A stretch of DNA of 64,000 nt from Acidimicrobiales bacterium (GTDB taxonomy: Bacteria; Actinomycetota; Acidimicrobiia; Acidimicrobiales; Acidimicrobilacustridaceae): contig JALOLR010000001.1 in NCBI GenBank assembly GCA_025455885.1, positions 195,441 through 259,440 on the forward strand. Reading direction: 5' to 3'. This document shows positions 52,119 through 61,800 of the stretch, in pieces (positions within the stretch are counted from its first letter, which is position 1; each line of letters starts with the position of its first letter). The translations under genes were made by a program, and so were the position numbers. The notes beneath the pieces are model-generated. The model was not told the origin of the DNA. It saw only the letters and a list, made by a program, of their open reading frames with translations, and did no database searches.

Positions 52119-53279
52119 TCAGACCGCGGCTCGCGTCCCGGGGCGGGGTAGGCGATCGAGGGTGCGCCGGGCCACGCGGGCGGCCCGGGCGGCGGGCGAG
52201 GGGTAGGTGCCGGGCGCGGGGGTGAGGGTGGCGCGGCGCAGGACGGCCCGTTCGGCGGGGGTGCGCAGCTCGAGGTAGGTGGCCACCGCCTCGAGGGCGC
52301 CGATCGGGTCGTCGGGTCGTTCGACGCGCAGCCACAGCCGGTCACGCCACCGGGGGACGAACCCGTGAGCCCAGCCGAGCACCGTGGCCGCGGCCCCGCC
52401 CGGGCCCACCGACGCCGGGTCGAGGCGCAGCTCCCGGGCCGCCATGAGCACCCCGACGGCGAGCAGCGCTTCGGAGCCCCACCGCCGGGACAGCACCACG
52501 AGGCGGTCGGGGTCGAGGTCGGGTGACACCAGCACCTGGGCGACGTCGCGCAGGGTGAGCGCTCGTCGCCAGCCGAGCACGAGGAGGTGGGCGCAGGCGT
52601 GCAGGAGGGTGGCCTCCGCCGACAGCGTGGTGTGGTCGGCCCGGCCGTAGGTGAAGGGACGGGGGCGCTCCCACAGCTCGTCGGGGGGCACCCGCACGCC
52701 GAGGGGGCCCCACACCAGGGTCCGGTGGACGTCGACCTCGAGGCCGCCGGGGAGGGCGACGGTGATCCCCCGCCCGACGGTGGCCGCGTAGCCGGGCGCC
52801 GGGTCGGGGTCGAGGCGCACGCCGCCCATCGCGGCGAGGAGCCGGTCGGTGGCGTCGATGTCGGCGCCGTGCACCAACAGGTCGAGGTCGCGGGTGGGGC
52901 GCATCTGGGGGTCGGGGTAGTCGAGGGCGCCGAGGGCCGGGCCCTTCAACAGGCGCACGGCCACCCCGCCGTGGGCGAGGTGGTCGACGATGTCGGCGCT
53001 GCGCTGCTCGTGCCACATGCGGTTGCGGGTCAGCTCCACCTCGAGCTCGGCGACCTCGGCGCGCTGCGCGGCGGTGGCGGGCAGGGCGTCGTCGGCGACC
53101 GCCGCCACCAGCAGTCCGTCGAGGCGGTGGTGGCCGACCTCGGCCCGCAGCGCCGTCCAGGCGCCGTCGGTGAGCGGCCGGGTGCTGAGCGGCCGGGCCG
53201 GGTCGTCGGTCAGGCCGTGGGCCAGGACCGCCCGGGTGGTGTCGGCGAGGTCGAACCCCCACGCCGGGGCCGTGGCCAC
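52119..53279 (-). CDS. Nucleotidyltransferase-family protein of polysaccharide loci
   Basis: 386 aa, PF14907-like uncharacterised nucleotidyltransferase. The core is LLKGPALGALDYPDPQMRPTRDLDLLV (about 110-136) with the catalytic Asp-x-Asp, and HACAHLLVLGWRRALTLRDV further on. Family members appear in exopolysaccharide and RiPP gene clusters and have no settled substrate. GTG start; four bases after the Wzc-like stop, so it is the last gene of that minus-strand operon. Confidence 0.78.
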   Translation of the reverse strand: MATAPAWGFDLADTTRAVLAHGLTDDPARPLSTRPLTDGAWTALRAEVGHHRLDGLLVAAVADDALPATAAQRAEVAELEVELTRNRMWHEQRSADIVDHLAHGGVAVRLLKGPALGALDYPDPQMRPTRDLDLLVHGADIDATDRLLAAMGGVRLDPDPAPGYAATVGRGITVALPGGLEVDVHRTLVWGPLGVRVPPDELWERPRPFTYGRADHTTLSAEATLLHACAHLLVLGWRRALTLRDVAQVLVSPDLDPDRLVVLSRRWGSEALLAVGVLMAARELRLDPASVGPGGAAATVLGWAHGFVPRWRDRLWLRVERPDDPIGALEAVATYLELRTPAERAVLRRATLTPAPGTYPSPAARAARVARRTLDRLPRPGTRAAV

Positions 53280-53283
53280 GGGC

Positions 53284-55128
53284 TCAGCGGGCGGTGCTGG
53301 GGTCGACCGGCCGGTCCTCGGCCACGGCCGACGGGGCCGGCTCGGGGGCGGCGTCCTTCGCCGGAGTGGCCGGAGTGGCCGGTGCGACGGTGCCCTTGCC
53401 GTTCTTGGCGGCCCCCCGCCGGGACGACTCCTCGTTGTAGTAGTAGTCGTAGTAGGGGTCGGCGTCGTTGTTGTTGCTGGCGTTGAACACCACGCCGAGC
53501 ACGTCGGCCCGGTAGCGCAGCAACACGTTGGCGGCCCGTTCGGCCAGCCCGGTGCGGGTCTGGCCGGAGCGCAGCACCAGCACCACGGTGTCGGCGGCGG
53601 CCAGCAGGTCGGTGGTGTCGTTGGTGGTGAGCATGGGGGGCGTGTCGAGCAGGACCATGTCGAACCTCGGTCGCCACGTCTCGATGGTGCGCCGGAGCTG
53701 CATCACCATGTCGGCCGGGGTGTTCTGGCCCCGCGGCGCGGGGATGAACCACACGCCGTCGAGGCGGGTGACGGCCGGCTGGTCGGGGTGGTCGAGGTCG
53801 GGCACGGGGGCCAGGTACTTGGCGATGGCGGGCTTGCGGTAGTCGCAGTCGATGACGAGGGTGCGCATGCCGCTCGAGCCGAACACGCCGGCCAGGTTGG
53901 CGACGGTGGTGGTCTTGCCCTCCCCGGGGTTGGGCGAAGTGATCATCACCACCGGGGCGTGGCTCGGTGCCTGGGTGAAGTCGCCCGAGGTGCCGACGAT
54001 GCTCGGCAGGTGCTCGCGCAGCACGAACATGACCGCGGTGCGCACCTCCCGGTAGCGCTCGGCGACCCGGGAGCGGGGGGCGTCGACGGAGGCCACGTCG
54101 GTGGACTGGCGCTGGCTCTTGGCCAGCACGGGCACCTCGGCGATGACGGGGAACCCGGTGACGGCCTCCACCCGGTCGCGGCGGCGCAGGCGGTCGTCCC
54201 ACGCCTCGACGATGAAGGCGGTGACGATGCCCATCACCAGCCCGGCGGCGGCGCCGATGCCCATCCGGGTGGTGCGTGACACCGGGGTGGCGGTGGCCAG
54301 GTTCGTCTCGGAGAGGTTGTCGGTCGGCGCGGCGACCACCCCGGGGTTGATGGACCCGCGGGCGTTGCGGTTGGCGTCGAGGCGGGTGTTGTAGGCCGTG
54401 GCGTTGATCTGCACCGGGGTGGCCGACTGGAGGGTGGACAGCCCGCCCGACGGCCCGCCCTGGGTGGCGAGCAGCGTGAGCTGTTCGTTGGTGAGGCGGT
54501 ACTGGTTGATGATCGAGTCCTGCTCGGCGCGCAGGAGGTCGGCGTCGTCGGGGTTGTCGCGGATCTGCTGTTCGAGCTCTTCGCGCTGGGCCTTGAGGGC
54601 GTCGAGCTCGGCGAGCACCTCGTCGCGTTGGGCGGCGAACTGGCGTTGGGCGTCGTCGGCGACGAAGGCGTTGAGGTCGGCGGCGGTGGTGTCGGCCAGG
54701 GTGACGGCCTGGGCGGGGTCGGTGGAGATGGCGGTGACGTCGATGGCCAGCACGTCGCTGCGGGCGGTGGCGGTGACGAGGTCGTTGAAGGTGTCGGCGC
54801 TGATGCCGAGCTGGCCGGTGACCGACTCGACGACGTCGGCGGAGCGCACCAGGAAGGCGGTCTGTTGCAGGTTGGGGACGTTGAGGCTGCCGTCGCCGCC
54901 GTTGACGATGAGGGTGTTGGTGGCCCTGAAGTAGCTGGTGGGGTCGCGCACCTCCTTCACCAGCATGGCCGACACCAGCCCGCCGAGCAGGCCGACGACG
55001 AGGCCGAGCACCACCCACTTCCAGCGGCGTTGCAGCACGCCCACGTAGGAGCGCAGGAGGTTCTGGTCGTCGCCGTACGCGACCGGTCCGGGTCGGGGAG
55101 GGCCGGTGGGGGGATCGGTGAGCGTCAA
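53284..55128 (-). CDS. Wzc-like polysaccharide co-polymerase / BY-kinase
   Basis: 614 aa with Wzz-type membrane domain plus cytosolic tyrosine autokinase. Transmembrane helices at about 38-58 and 287-305 enclose a coiled-coil periplasmic region (QRDEVLAELDALKAQREELEQQIRDN). The kinase has Walker A SPNPGEGKTTT near 400, Walker A' LVIDCDYRKP and Walker B MVLLDTPP. A C-terminal Tyr cluster (DPYYDYYYNEE, near 555-566) is the autophosphorylation site. It controls polymer length and export. TTG at 55128 is chosen because it overlaps the wzy-like stop (TTGA); no ATG or GTG precedes the first helix. Confidence 0.92.
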   Translation of the reverse strand: MTLTDPPTGPPRPGPVAYGDDQNLLRSYVGVLQRRWKWVVLGLVVGLLGGLVSAMLVKEVRDPTSYFRATNTLIVNGGDGSLNVPNLQQTAFLVRSADVVESVTGQLGISADTFNDLVTATARSDVLAIDVTAISTDPAQAVTLADTTAADLNAFVADDAQRQFAAQRDEVLAELDALKAQREELEQQIRDNPDDADLLRAEQDSIINQYRLTNEQLTLLATQGGPSGGLSTLQSATPVQINATAYNTRLDANRNARGSINPGVVAAPTDNLSETNLATATPVSRTTRMGIGAAAGLVMGIVTAFIVEAWDDRLRRRDRVEAVTGFPVIAEVPVLAKSQRQSTDVASVDAPRSRVAERYREVRTAVMFVLREHLPSIVGTSGDFTQAPSHAPVVMITSPNPGEGKTTTVANLAGVFGSSGMRTLVIDCDYRKPAIAKYLAPVPDLDHPDQPAVTRLDGVWFIPAPRGQNTPADMVMQLRRTIETWRPRFDMVLLDTPPMLTTNDTTDLLAAADTVVLVLRSGQTRTGLAERAANVLLRYRADVLGVVFNASNNNDADPYYDYYYNEESSRRGAAKNGKGTVAPATPATPAKDAAPEPAPSAVAEDRPVDPSTAR

Positions 55129-56501
55129 GGGGGTGGTGGTCCTGGCCGGGCGACGGGGGAGAGGCCGATGCTACCGGTCGTGCCCGGGGCGATCAGCGCG
55201 CGCTCGTCGTCGTCGTCCTCGGTGCCGGGGTCGGCGGTGAGGCCCAGCCCGGTGAGGATGAGCGCCGCGGTGAGGGGGCCGGCCACCCAGAAGATGTCGG
55301 CGAAGCCCTGGGTGACGCGCAGCACGAAGGCCAGCATGGCCAGCTCGGCGAGCAGGGCGGGGGAGCGGCGCAGGGCGAGGGCGGTGGCGCCGAGTAGCAC
55401 GAGGACGCCGGCGAGGCCGATGACGCCGGCCTCGCCGAGCTCGCCGATCACCCAGTTGTGAGGGGTGGGTCGGGGCTCGGCGGGGTCGGTCCAGAACCGC
55501 AGGCCGGCACCCACGAGGCGGTTCTCGACGATGACCTCGCTCCACGTGCTGCGCAGCACGTCGGTGCGGGTGTTGATGGCGTTGAACTTGAGCTCGTTGC
55601 TGGGGCGGGAGAGGTCGCGCTCGTTGATGGAGACGGCGGTGACGGTGATGAGCGCCGCGCAGGCCACCAGCAGGGCGATGGACACCTGGCGGCGACGGCC
55701 CCGGTTGCCCTGGAGCAGGGGGCGCACGGCGAGGGCGACGACCAGGCCGATGGCCGCGGCCCTCGACTGGGTGGCGGCGAGACCCACGATCATCACGACG
55801 CGCAGGCCGACGACCACCTCGCGGCGCCAGGCCAGGCTCGGGGCGGCCGCCCAGAGGACGAGGAAGGCGGCGGCCAGCACCAGCCCGGCGTGGTTCTTGT
55901 TGATGAAGGCGAGGTCGGCGGGGGCGAAGCCCTGGCGGAGAGTGCTGAGGGTGGCCAGCACGGCCACCACGCTGCACCCGAGGACGAACAGCCGCAGGGC
56001 GGGGCGCACCACGCCGCTGTGCACGATGGCCACGCCGATGAGGATCGAGCCGCCGAACAACAGGCCCCGGTGGCCCCACTCGAGCACGGAGCGCAGCTCG
56101 TTGTTCGGCACCAGGGTGACGGCCAGGAAGCCGAGGTAGGCGGCCAGCGCGCCGAGCACGAGGCGGAGGCGACGGTCGCGCCACGGCACGAAGCGCAGGG
56201 CGGCGACGACGCCGAGGACGGTGACGGCGTCGGAGACGCTGAGGTCGAACCGGGCGGGCCCCACCCGGATGGCGATCAGTGTGGCGGGTAGGGCGAGGAC
56301 GAGGACGAGGCGGGGGAAGGCCACCGCGCAGGCCAGGAGGACGAGGGCCCCGACGACCTGGAGGGCGTTGCCGGGGTCGCGGGCGGCGACGAGGGCGACG
56401 GCGAACTGGGCGACGGCGACCCCGATCACCAGGAGGGCCAGACCGACCCGGTTGCCGCTCGAACCCGACGAGCGTGCCGGGGGGGCGATCACGCTGCTCA
56501 C
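55125..56501 (-). CDS. O-antigen-polymerase/ligase-like membrane protein (Wzy-like)
   Basis: 458 aa, about twelve helices. The large extracytoplasmic loop holds NINTRTDVLRSTWSEVIVENRLVGAGLRFWTDPAEPRPTPHNWVIGELGEAGVIG, the RSxxW...G.G...HN...E.G pattern of the Wzy_C superfamily. It would polymerise or ligate surface glycans. TACCGT (minus strand, 56515 to 56510) lies eight bases before the GTG, so it probably starts the operon with Wzc and the nucleotidyltransferase. The C-terminal tail is acidic and then Pro-rich. Confidence 0.88.
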   Translation of the reverse strand: MSSVIAPPARSSGSSGNRVGLALLVIGVAVAQFAVALVAARDPGNALQVVGALVLLACAVAFPRLVLVLALPATLIAIRVGPARFDLSVSDAVTVLGVVAALRFVPWRDRRLRLVLGALAAYLGFLAVTLVPNNELRSVLEWGHRGLLFGGSILIGVAIVHSGVVRPALRLFVLGCSVVAVLATLSTLRQGFAPADLAFINKNHAGLVLAAAFLVLWAAAPSLAWRREVVVGLRVVMIVGLAATQSRAAAIGLVVALAVRPLLQGNRGRRRQVSIALLVACAALITVTAVSINERDLSRPSNELKFNAINTRTDVLRSTWSEVIVENRLVGAGLRFWTDPAEPRPTPHNWVIGELGEAGVIGLAGVLVLLGATALALRRSPALLAELAMLAFVLRVTQGFADIFWVAGPLTAALILTGLGLTADPGTEDDDDERALIAPGTTGSIGLSPVARPGPPPP

Positions 56502-56565
56502 CCGGGGAGACGGTAGCAGCGGGGGTGCGACATCCCGGGGCGCTCGGGCAGGGCTGGGACAGGGC

Positions 56566-57621
56566 TCAGGCGCCGACCCGCCGGTACACGGCGGCCACCG
56601 CGGCGGCGTGACGGGCCGGCGTCAGGTGCTCGGCCCAGTGGGCGTGCAGGGCGGCGCCGTGGGCCGCCCGCGCCTCGGGGTCGTGGGCCAGGCGGCGCAG
56701 CTCGGCGCCGGCCGCGTCGGCGTCGCCGGGGGCGAAGAGGTGCCCGAGGCCCGCCGCGCCCGCCGTCTCGAGGTGCCCGCCTGCGGCGGTGGCCACCACG
56801 GGGGTGGCGGCGGCCATGGCCTCGATGACGGCCAGGCCGAGCGGTTCGGCGGTGGCGGTGGCCAGGAAGATGCCGGCGCGGGCCAGCCGGGCGGGGACGT
56901 CGTCGACGGCGCCGACGAACGTGACCGACCCGGTGGGGCCGAGGGCGGCGGCCTGGGCTTCGAGGTCGGTGCGCTGCGCGCCGTCGCCGGCCACCACCAT
57001 CCGCCAGCCGTCGGCGGCCAGGCCGCTCGCCGCCCAGGCCCGCAGGGCGGTGGCGGTGTCCTTCTCGGCCTCCAGGCGCTGGGCGACGAGTACCACCTGT
57101 TCGCGGGGCGCGTCCGGCTCCGTCCACGGCACGCCGCTGATCAGCACCTCCGCCCCGGGCTGGCCGGCGTGTCCGGCCACGAACCGGCTGATGGCGATCT
57201 GGGCGTCGAGCCGTCGGGGCAGCGGGGCCCACAGCGTCCTGCGGAGGGCGTCGCGTCCCCGGGGTCGGGCGAAGTGGAGGGTGGCCACCACCGGCACCCG
57301 TCGGCGGGCGGTGGCGGCCACCGCCGCCACCTCGGCGTCGGTCATGTGGGCGTGGACCACGTCGGGGCGGGCGTCGAGGAGGGCCCGGACGTCGTGGGCG
57401 AACGACCCGGAGGGCTGGTGGGCCACGCCGGTGCCGGCCAGGGCGGCCCGCATGCGGGCCGGGTCGCCGCCGATCACGGTCACGTCGTGGCCGAGGCGCA
57501 CCAGCTCGGGCGCCAGGTAGGTGACGTAGCGCTCCACGCCGGCGAAGGCGTCGGTGCGTACGAGGTGGACGACGTGGCGCGGCGTCCCGCCCGGTGTGGC
57601 CGGGGACGGGGGGGCGCTCAC
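56566..57621 (-). CDS. GT4-family glycosyltransferase
   Basis: 351 aa GT-B fold. N-terminal HVVHLVRTDAFAGVERYVTYLAPELVRLGHDVTVIGGD, central PDVVHAHMTDAEVAAVAA, C-terminal QVVLVAQRLEAEKDTATALRAWA and AEPLGLAVIEAMAAATPVVATAAGG with the family Glu pair. Two in-frame starts are close; GTG 57621 is preceded by TACGTT (57635 to 57630) and is favoured. It is divergent from the plus-strand glycosyltransferase operon beginning at 57745. Confidence 0.9.
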   Translation of the reverse strand: MSAPPSPATPGGTPRHVVHLVRTDAFAGVERYVTYLAPELVRLGHDVTVIGGDPARMRAALAGTGVAHQPSGSFAHDVRALLDARPDVVHAHMTDAEVAAVAATARRRVPVVATLHFARPRGRDALRRTLWAPLPRRLDAQIAISRFVAGHAGQPGAEVLISGVPWTEPDAPREQVVLVAQRLEAEKDTATALRAWAASGLAADGWRMVVAGDGAQRTDLEAQAAALGPTGSVTFVGAVDDVPARLARAGIFLATATAEPLGLAVIEAMAAATPVVATAAGGHLETAGAAGLGHLFAPGDADAAGAELRRLAHDPEARAAHGAALHAHWAEHLTPARHAAAVAAVYRRVGA

Positions 57622-57744
57622 CGGGCCGGAACGTAGCAGTGGCACGACGGGCCGCCGGTAGTGTTCGCCGCTCGGGCCGTGCCGATCCGGTGGGTCCGTG
57701 GTGCTCCCCGCGGCCGCCGGTCGCGGCCCTCCCCGAGGCGGCCC

Positions 57745-58836
57745 GTGAAGGTTCTGCGCATCTACCACTCCGGGGTCGTGGCGGCGTGGCGGCGGCGCGA
57801 CGCCGAGCTCGCCGCCCGGGGGATGGACGTGACGCTGGTGTCGGCGCGGCGCTGGGACGAGGGCGGGGAGGTCGTCGAGCTCGGCGACGCCGATGCGCAC
57901 GTGGTGGGCGCCCGCACGTGGGGGACGCACCCGTTCACGTTCGTGTACGACCCCCGTCCGCTGTGGCGGGCGTTGCGCTCGTCGGGCGCCGAGGTGATCG
58001 ACGTCCACGAGGAGCCGGCCAGCCTGGCGGTGGCCGAGGTGCTGGTGCTGGCCCGTCTGGCCGGCCACGGCCGCACGCCGGTGTGCCTGTACTGCGCGGA
58101 GAACACCGAGAAGCGCTACCCGTGGCCGTTCCGGTGGTTCGAGCGCCGGGCGTTGCGGCGGGCGGTGGCGGTGCACACGTGCAACGACGAGGCGGGCCGC
58201 ATCCTGCGGCGCAAGGGGTTCAGCGGGGAGGTGGTGAACCTGGGCCTCGGCGTCGACGTCGAGCGGTTCGCGCCCACCGCCCCGCCTCGTGACGGCGCGC
58301 CGATGGTGGTCGGCTACGTGGGCCGGCTCACCGAGCGCAAGGGGGTGGGCGTCCTGGTCGACGCGGTGGCGGCCGTCGAGGGGGTGGAGCTGGTGGTGGT
58401 GGGCGACGGCCCCGATCGGGCGGCGGTCGAGGCCCGGGTGGCGCGGCTCGGCCTGGGCGACCGGGTGCGCGTCGTCGGCTACGCCGACCACGACGCCCTC
58501 CCCGGGGTGTACGGCGGGTTCGACGTGGTGGTGGTGCCGTCGCTGGCCACCCCGGGGTGGGTGGAGCAGTTCGGGCGGGTGGCGGTGGAGGCCATGGCCG
58601 CCGGGGTGGCGGTGGTGGCCTCCGACGTCGGGTCGCTGCCCGAGGTGCTGGGCGATGCCGGGGTGCTGGTGGCCCCGGGCGACGTGGAGGTGCTGGCCGG
58701 GGCCCTCGCCGAGCTGCGTGACGACCCGGGCCTGCGGGCGGCCCTCGCCGCGGCGGGCCGCGAGCGGGCCCGGCACTACTCGTGGGCGGCCGTCGCCGGG
58801 CGCCAGGCCGAGCTGTACGCGGGGATGGCGCGGTGA
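57745..58836 (+). CDS. GT4-family glycosyltransferase
   Basis: 363 aa. LRIYHSGVVAAWRRRDAELAARGMDVTLVSARRW start, IDVHEEPASLAVAEVL, then VVGYVGRLTERKGVGVLVDAVA and WVEQFGRVAVEAMAAGVAVVASDVGSLPEVLGDAGVLVAPGD. A frame extension to 57661 exists, but GTG 57745 starts the fold and has GAGG six bases upstream. Its stop overlaps the giant glycosyltransferase (GTGA). Donor and acceptor unknown. Confidence 0.9.
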   Translation: MKVLRIYHSGVVAAWRRRDAELAARGMDVTLVSARRWDEGGEVVELGDADAHVVGARTWGTHPFTFVYDPRPLWRALRSSGAEVIDVHEEPASLAVAEVLVLARLAGHGRTPVCLYCAENTEKRYPWPFRWFERRALRRAVAVHTCNDEAGRILRRKGFSGEVVNLGLGVDVERFAPTAPPRDGAPMVVGYVGRLTERKGVGVLVDAVAAVEGVELVVVGDGPDRAAVEARVARLGLGDRVRVVGYADHDALPGVYGGFDVVVVPSLATPGWVEQFGRVAVEAMAAGVAVVASDVGSLPEVLGDAGVLVAPGDVEVLAGALAELRDDPGLRAALAAAGRERARHYSWAAVAGRQAELYAGMAR

Positions 58837-61800
58837 GCGTCGACGTGGTGGTCGTGACGTTCAACTCGGCGGAGCTGCTGCCGGCCGCGCTGGGGGGCCT
58901 GCCGTCCGATGCCCGGGTGGTGGTGGTCGACAACGCCTCGGACGACGACTCGGCGGCGGTGGCCCGCGGCTGTGGCGCCCACGTGGTGGCCGGGGCCGTG
59001 AACGCCGGCTTCGCGGCCGGCGCGAACCGGGGGGCGGCCCTCGGTGACGGTGAGGTGATCCTGTTCCTCAACCCCGACGCGGTGGTCGAGCCGGCGACGG
59101 TCGACGCGTTGGCCGCCCGGTTCGCGGCGGATCCGTCGTTGGGGGTCCTGTCGCCCCGGCTGGTGCGCCCCGACGGCTCCGAGCAGCGGGTGCGCTGGCC
59201 GTTCCCGTCGGCGGTGGGGGCGTGGGCCGAGGCGCTGGGCCTGCGCCGTCTGGGCGGCGCGGGTCGCCGTGAGGGGGCGGGCGGGTTCGTGATCGGCGCC
59301 TGTCTGATGGTGCGCCGTTCGGTGTTCGAGGCCGTGGGCGGTTTCGACACGCGGTTCTGGCTGTACAGCGAGGAGGCCGACCTGTGCCGGCGGGTGCTCG
59401 ACGCCGGGTGGCGGGTGGAGGTGGCGGAGGAGATGTCGGCCCGCCACGTCGGGCGGGCCAGCGAGCGGGGGGTCGAGGCGCTGGTCTTCGAGCACTTCGA
59501 GCGGGGCGGCGAGCACTTCGTCGCCAAGCACGCCGGACGGCGTTCGTTGGTCGTCTACCGGTTGGGCAACCTGAAGGGCGCCGCCCTCCGGGCGGTGATG
59601 GCGCGCTCCGGGGTGCGGCGCGCCCTGCACCGGGCCCGGGTGGCCCGCCTGTTGGGGGTGTTGGGCCGCCATCCGGGCACCGTCGGGCTCGACAGCCCGG
59701 CGACCGCCGCGCCGGGGGTGGGGCTGGTGGTGTGCTCGTTGGAGCCGTGGGACGAGGTGTGGCGGCGCAACCAGTTCCTGGTGCGCGAGCTGCTGGCCCT
59801 CGACCCCGATCGCCGGGTGCTGTTCGTCGAGCCGCCGTTCGACCGGGTGCACGAGCTGCGCCGGGGGAGCGGCCGGCGCCATCACCGGGGGTTGCGCCCG
59901 GTGGACGGTGAGGGCCGGGTGGTGCGCGTCGAGCCCGTGAAGGTGTGGCCTCGGGCGGCGGGCCCGTTCGCCACCCGGTCGCTGCGCCGCCAGGTGCGCG
60001 CCGCGGCGCGGTCGCTCGGGTTCGTGGCCCCCACGCTGTGGGTGAACGACCCCGCGTACGCCGGTCTGGCCTCGGCGACGGGGTGGCCGGCGGTCTACGA
60101 CGTGACCGACGACTGGACCGAGGCCGGTGACGGCGAGCGGGCCACGGCCCGGGTGCGGGCCGACGAGGCGGTGCTGGCCGGCGAGGTGGGGGCGGTGGTG
60201 GTGTGCTCGGAGGGGTTGGCGGCGTCGCACGCCGGGGCCCCGGGGTTGGAGCTGATCCCCAACGCCGTCGACGCCGAGCACCTCACCGCCCCGGTGCCGC
60301 GCCCTCGCGACCTGCCCGCCGGGCCGGTGGCGGTGTACGTGGGCACGCTGCACGAGGACCGCCTCGACGTCGACCTGGTGGTGTCGCTGGCCGGGGCGGT
60401 GCCCGGGCTGGCGGTGGCGCTGGTGGGCCCCGACGCCCTGGGCGAGGCCGCCCGGGCGCGTCTGGTGTCGGCCGGGGTGGCGCTGCTCGGGTCGCGTTCG
60501 TACGCCGACGTGCCCGGGTACCTCCAGCACGCCGACGTGGTGGTGGTGCCCCACGTGGTGTCGCCGTTCACCGAGAGCCTCGACCCGATCAAGGCCTACG
60601 AGTGCCTGGCCGTGGGGCGCCCGACGGTGGCCACCCCGGTGGCCGGCTTCCGGGGGCTCGGCGGGCCGGTGCGGGTCGCCGAGCGCGACGAGTTCGTCCT
60701 GGCCGTGTCGCGTGTGCTGGGCGAGGGCCGGGTGGACGCCGATCCGCGGCCGGTGCCCACCTGGGCCGAGCGGGGCGCGGCGTTCGACGCGGTGCTGCGC
60801 CGGGTGGCGGGGGGCGAGCGGCGCCTGCGGGTGGTGTACGTGGATCACTGCGCCCAGCTGTCCGGCGGTGAGCTGGCGCTGGCCCGGTTGCTGCCCGCCC
60901 TGGAGGGGGTGGACGCCCACGTGATCCTGGGCGAGCGCGGCCCCTTGGAGTCGCGCCTGCGCGATGTCGGGGCGACGGTGGAGGTGTTGGCTCTCGACGA
61001 GGGGGTGGCCACCACCCGGCGGGCGGAGGTGGGCGCGGCGCTGGGGGCCCGCCGGGCGCTCGCCGCGGCGCGTGACACGTGGGTGCTGGCGCGCCGCCTT
61101 CGGGAGCTGCGCCCGGACCTGGTGCACACCAACTCGTTGAAGGCCGCGCTGTACGGCGGGGTGGCCGCCCGGCTGGCCGGGGTGCCGGTGGTGTGGCACG
61201 TGCGTGACCGGATCGCCGCCGACTACCTGCCGGCCCCGGCGCGGGTGGTGGTGCAGTCCCTGGCGAGGGTGGTGCCGTCCGCGGTGATCGCCAACTCGGC
61301 GGCGACGCGGGAGACCCTCGCTCTCCATCGGGGGGTGGCGGTGGTGCCGAGCCCGGTGGTGTTCGACGCCGCGGAACCGGTGGGCGACGGCGGGCCGGGC
61401 GGGTCGGCGCCGGTCCGCCCGTTCACGGTGGCGATGGTCGGCCGGCTGGCGCCCTGGAAGGGCCAGGACGTGTTCGTGCGGGCGTTCGCACGGGCGTTCC
61501 CCGACGGCGACGAACGGGCGGTGTTGGCCGGGTCGGCGATGTTCGGCGAGGACGCCTTCGCCGCTGAGCTGGGGGGGCTGGTCGAGGAGCTCGGCCTGGG
61601 GGAGCGGGTGACGTTCCTGGGCTTCGTCGACGACGTGGGCGCGGTGCTGCGCGGGGTGGACTGCCTGGTGCACGCGTCGGTGATCCCCGAGCCGTTCGGG
61701 CAGGTGGTGGTGGAGGGGATGGCGGCCGGTTTGGCGGTCGTGGCCGCGGACGCCGGCGGGCCGGCCGAGGTGGTGACCCACGGGGTGGACGGGCTGTTGT

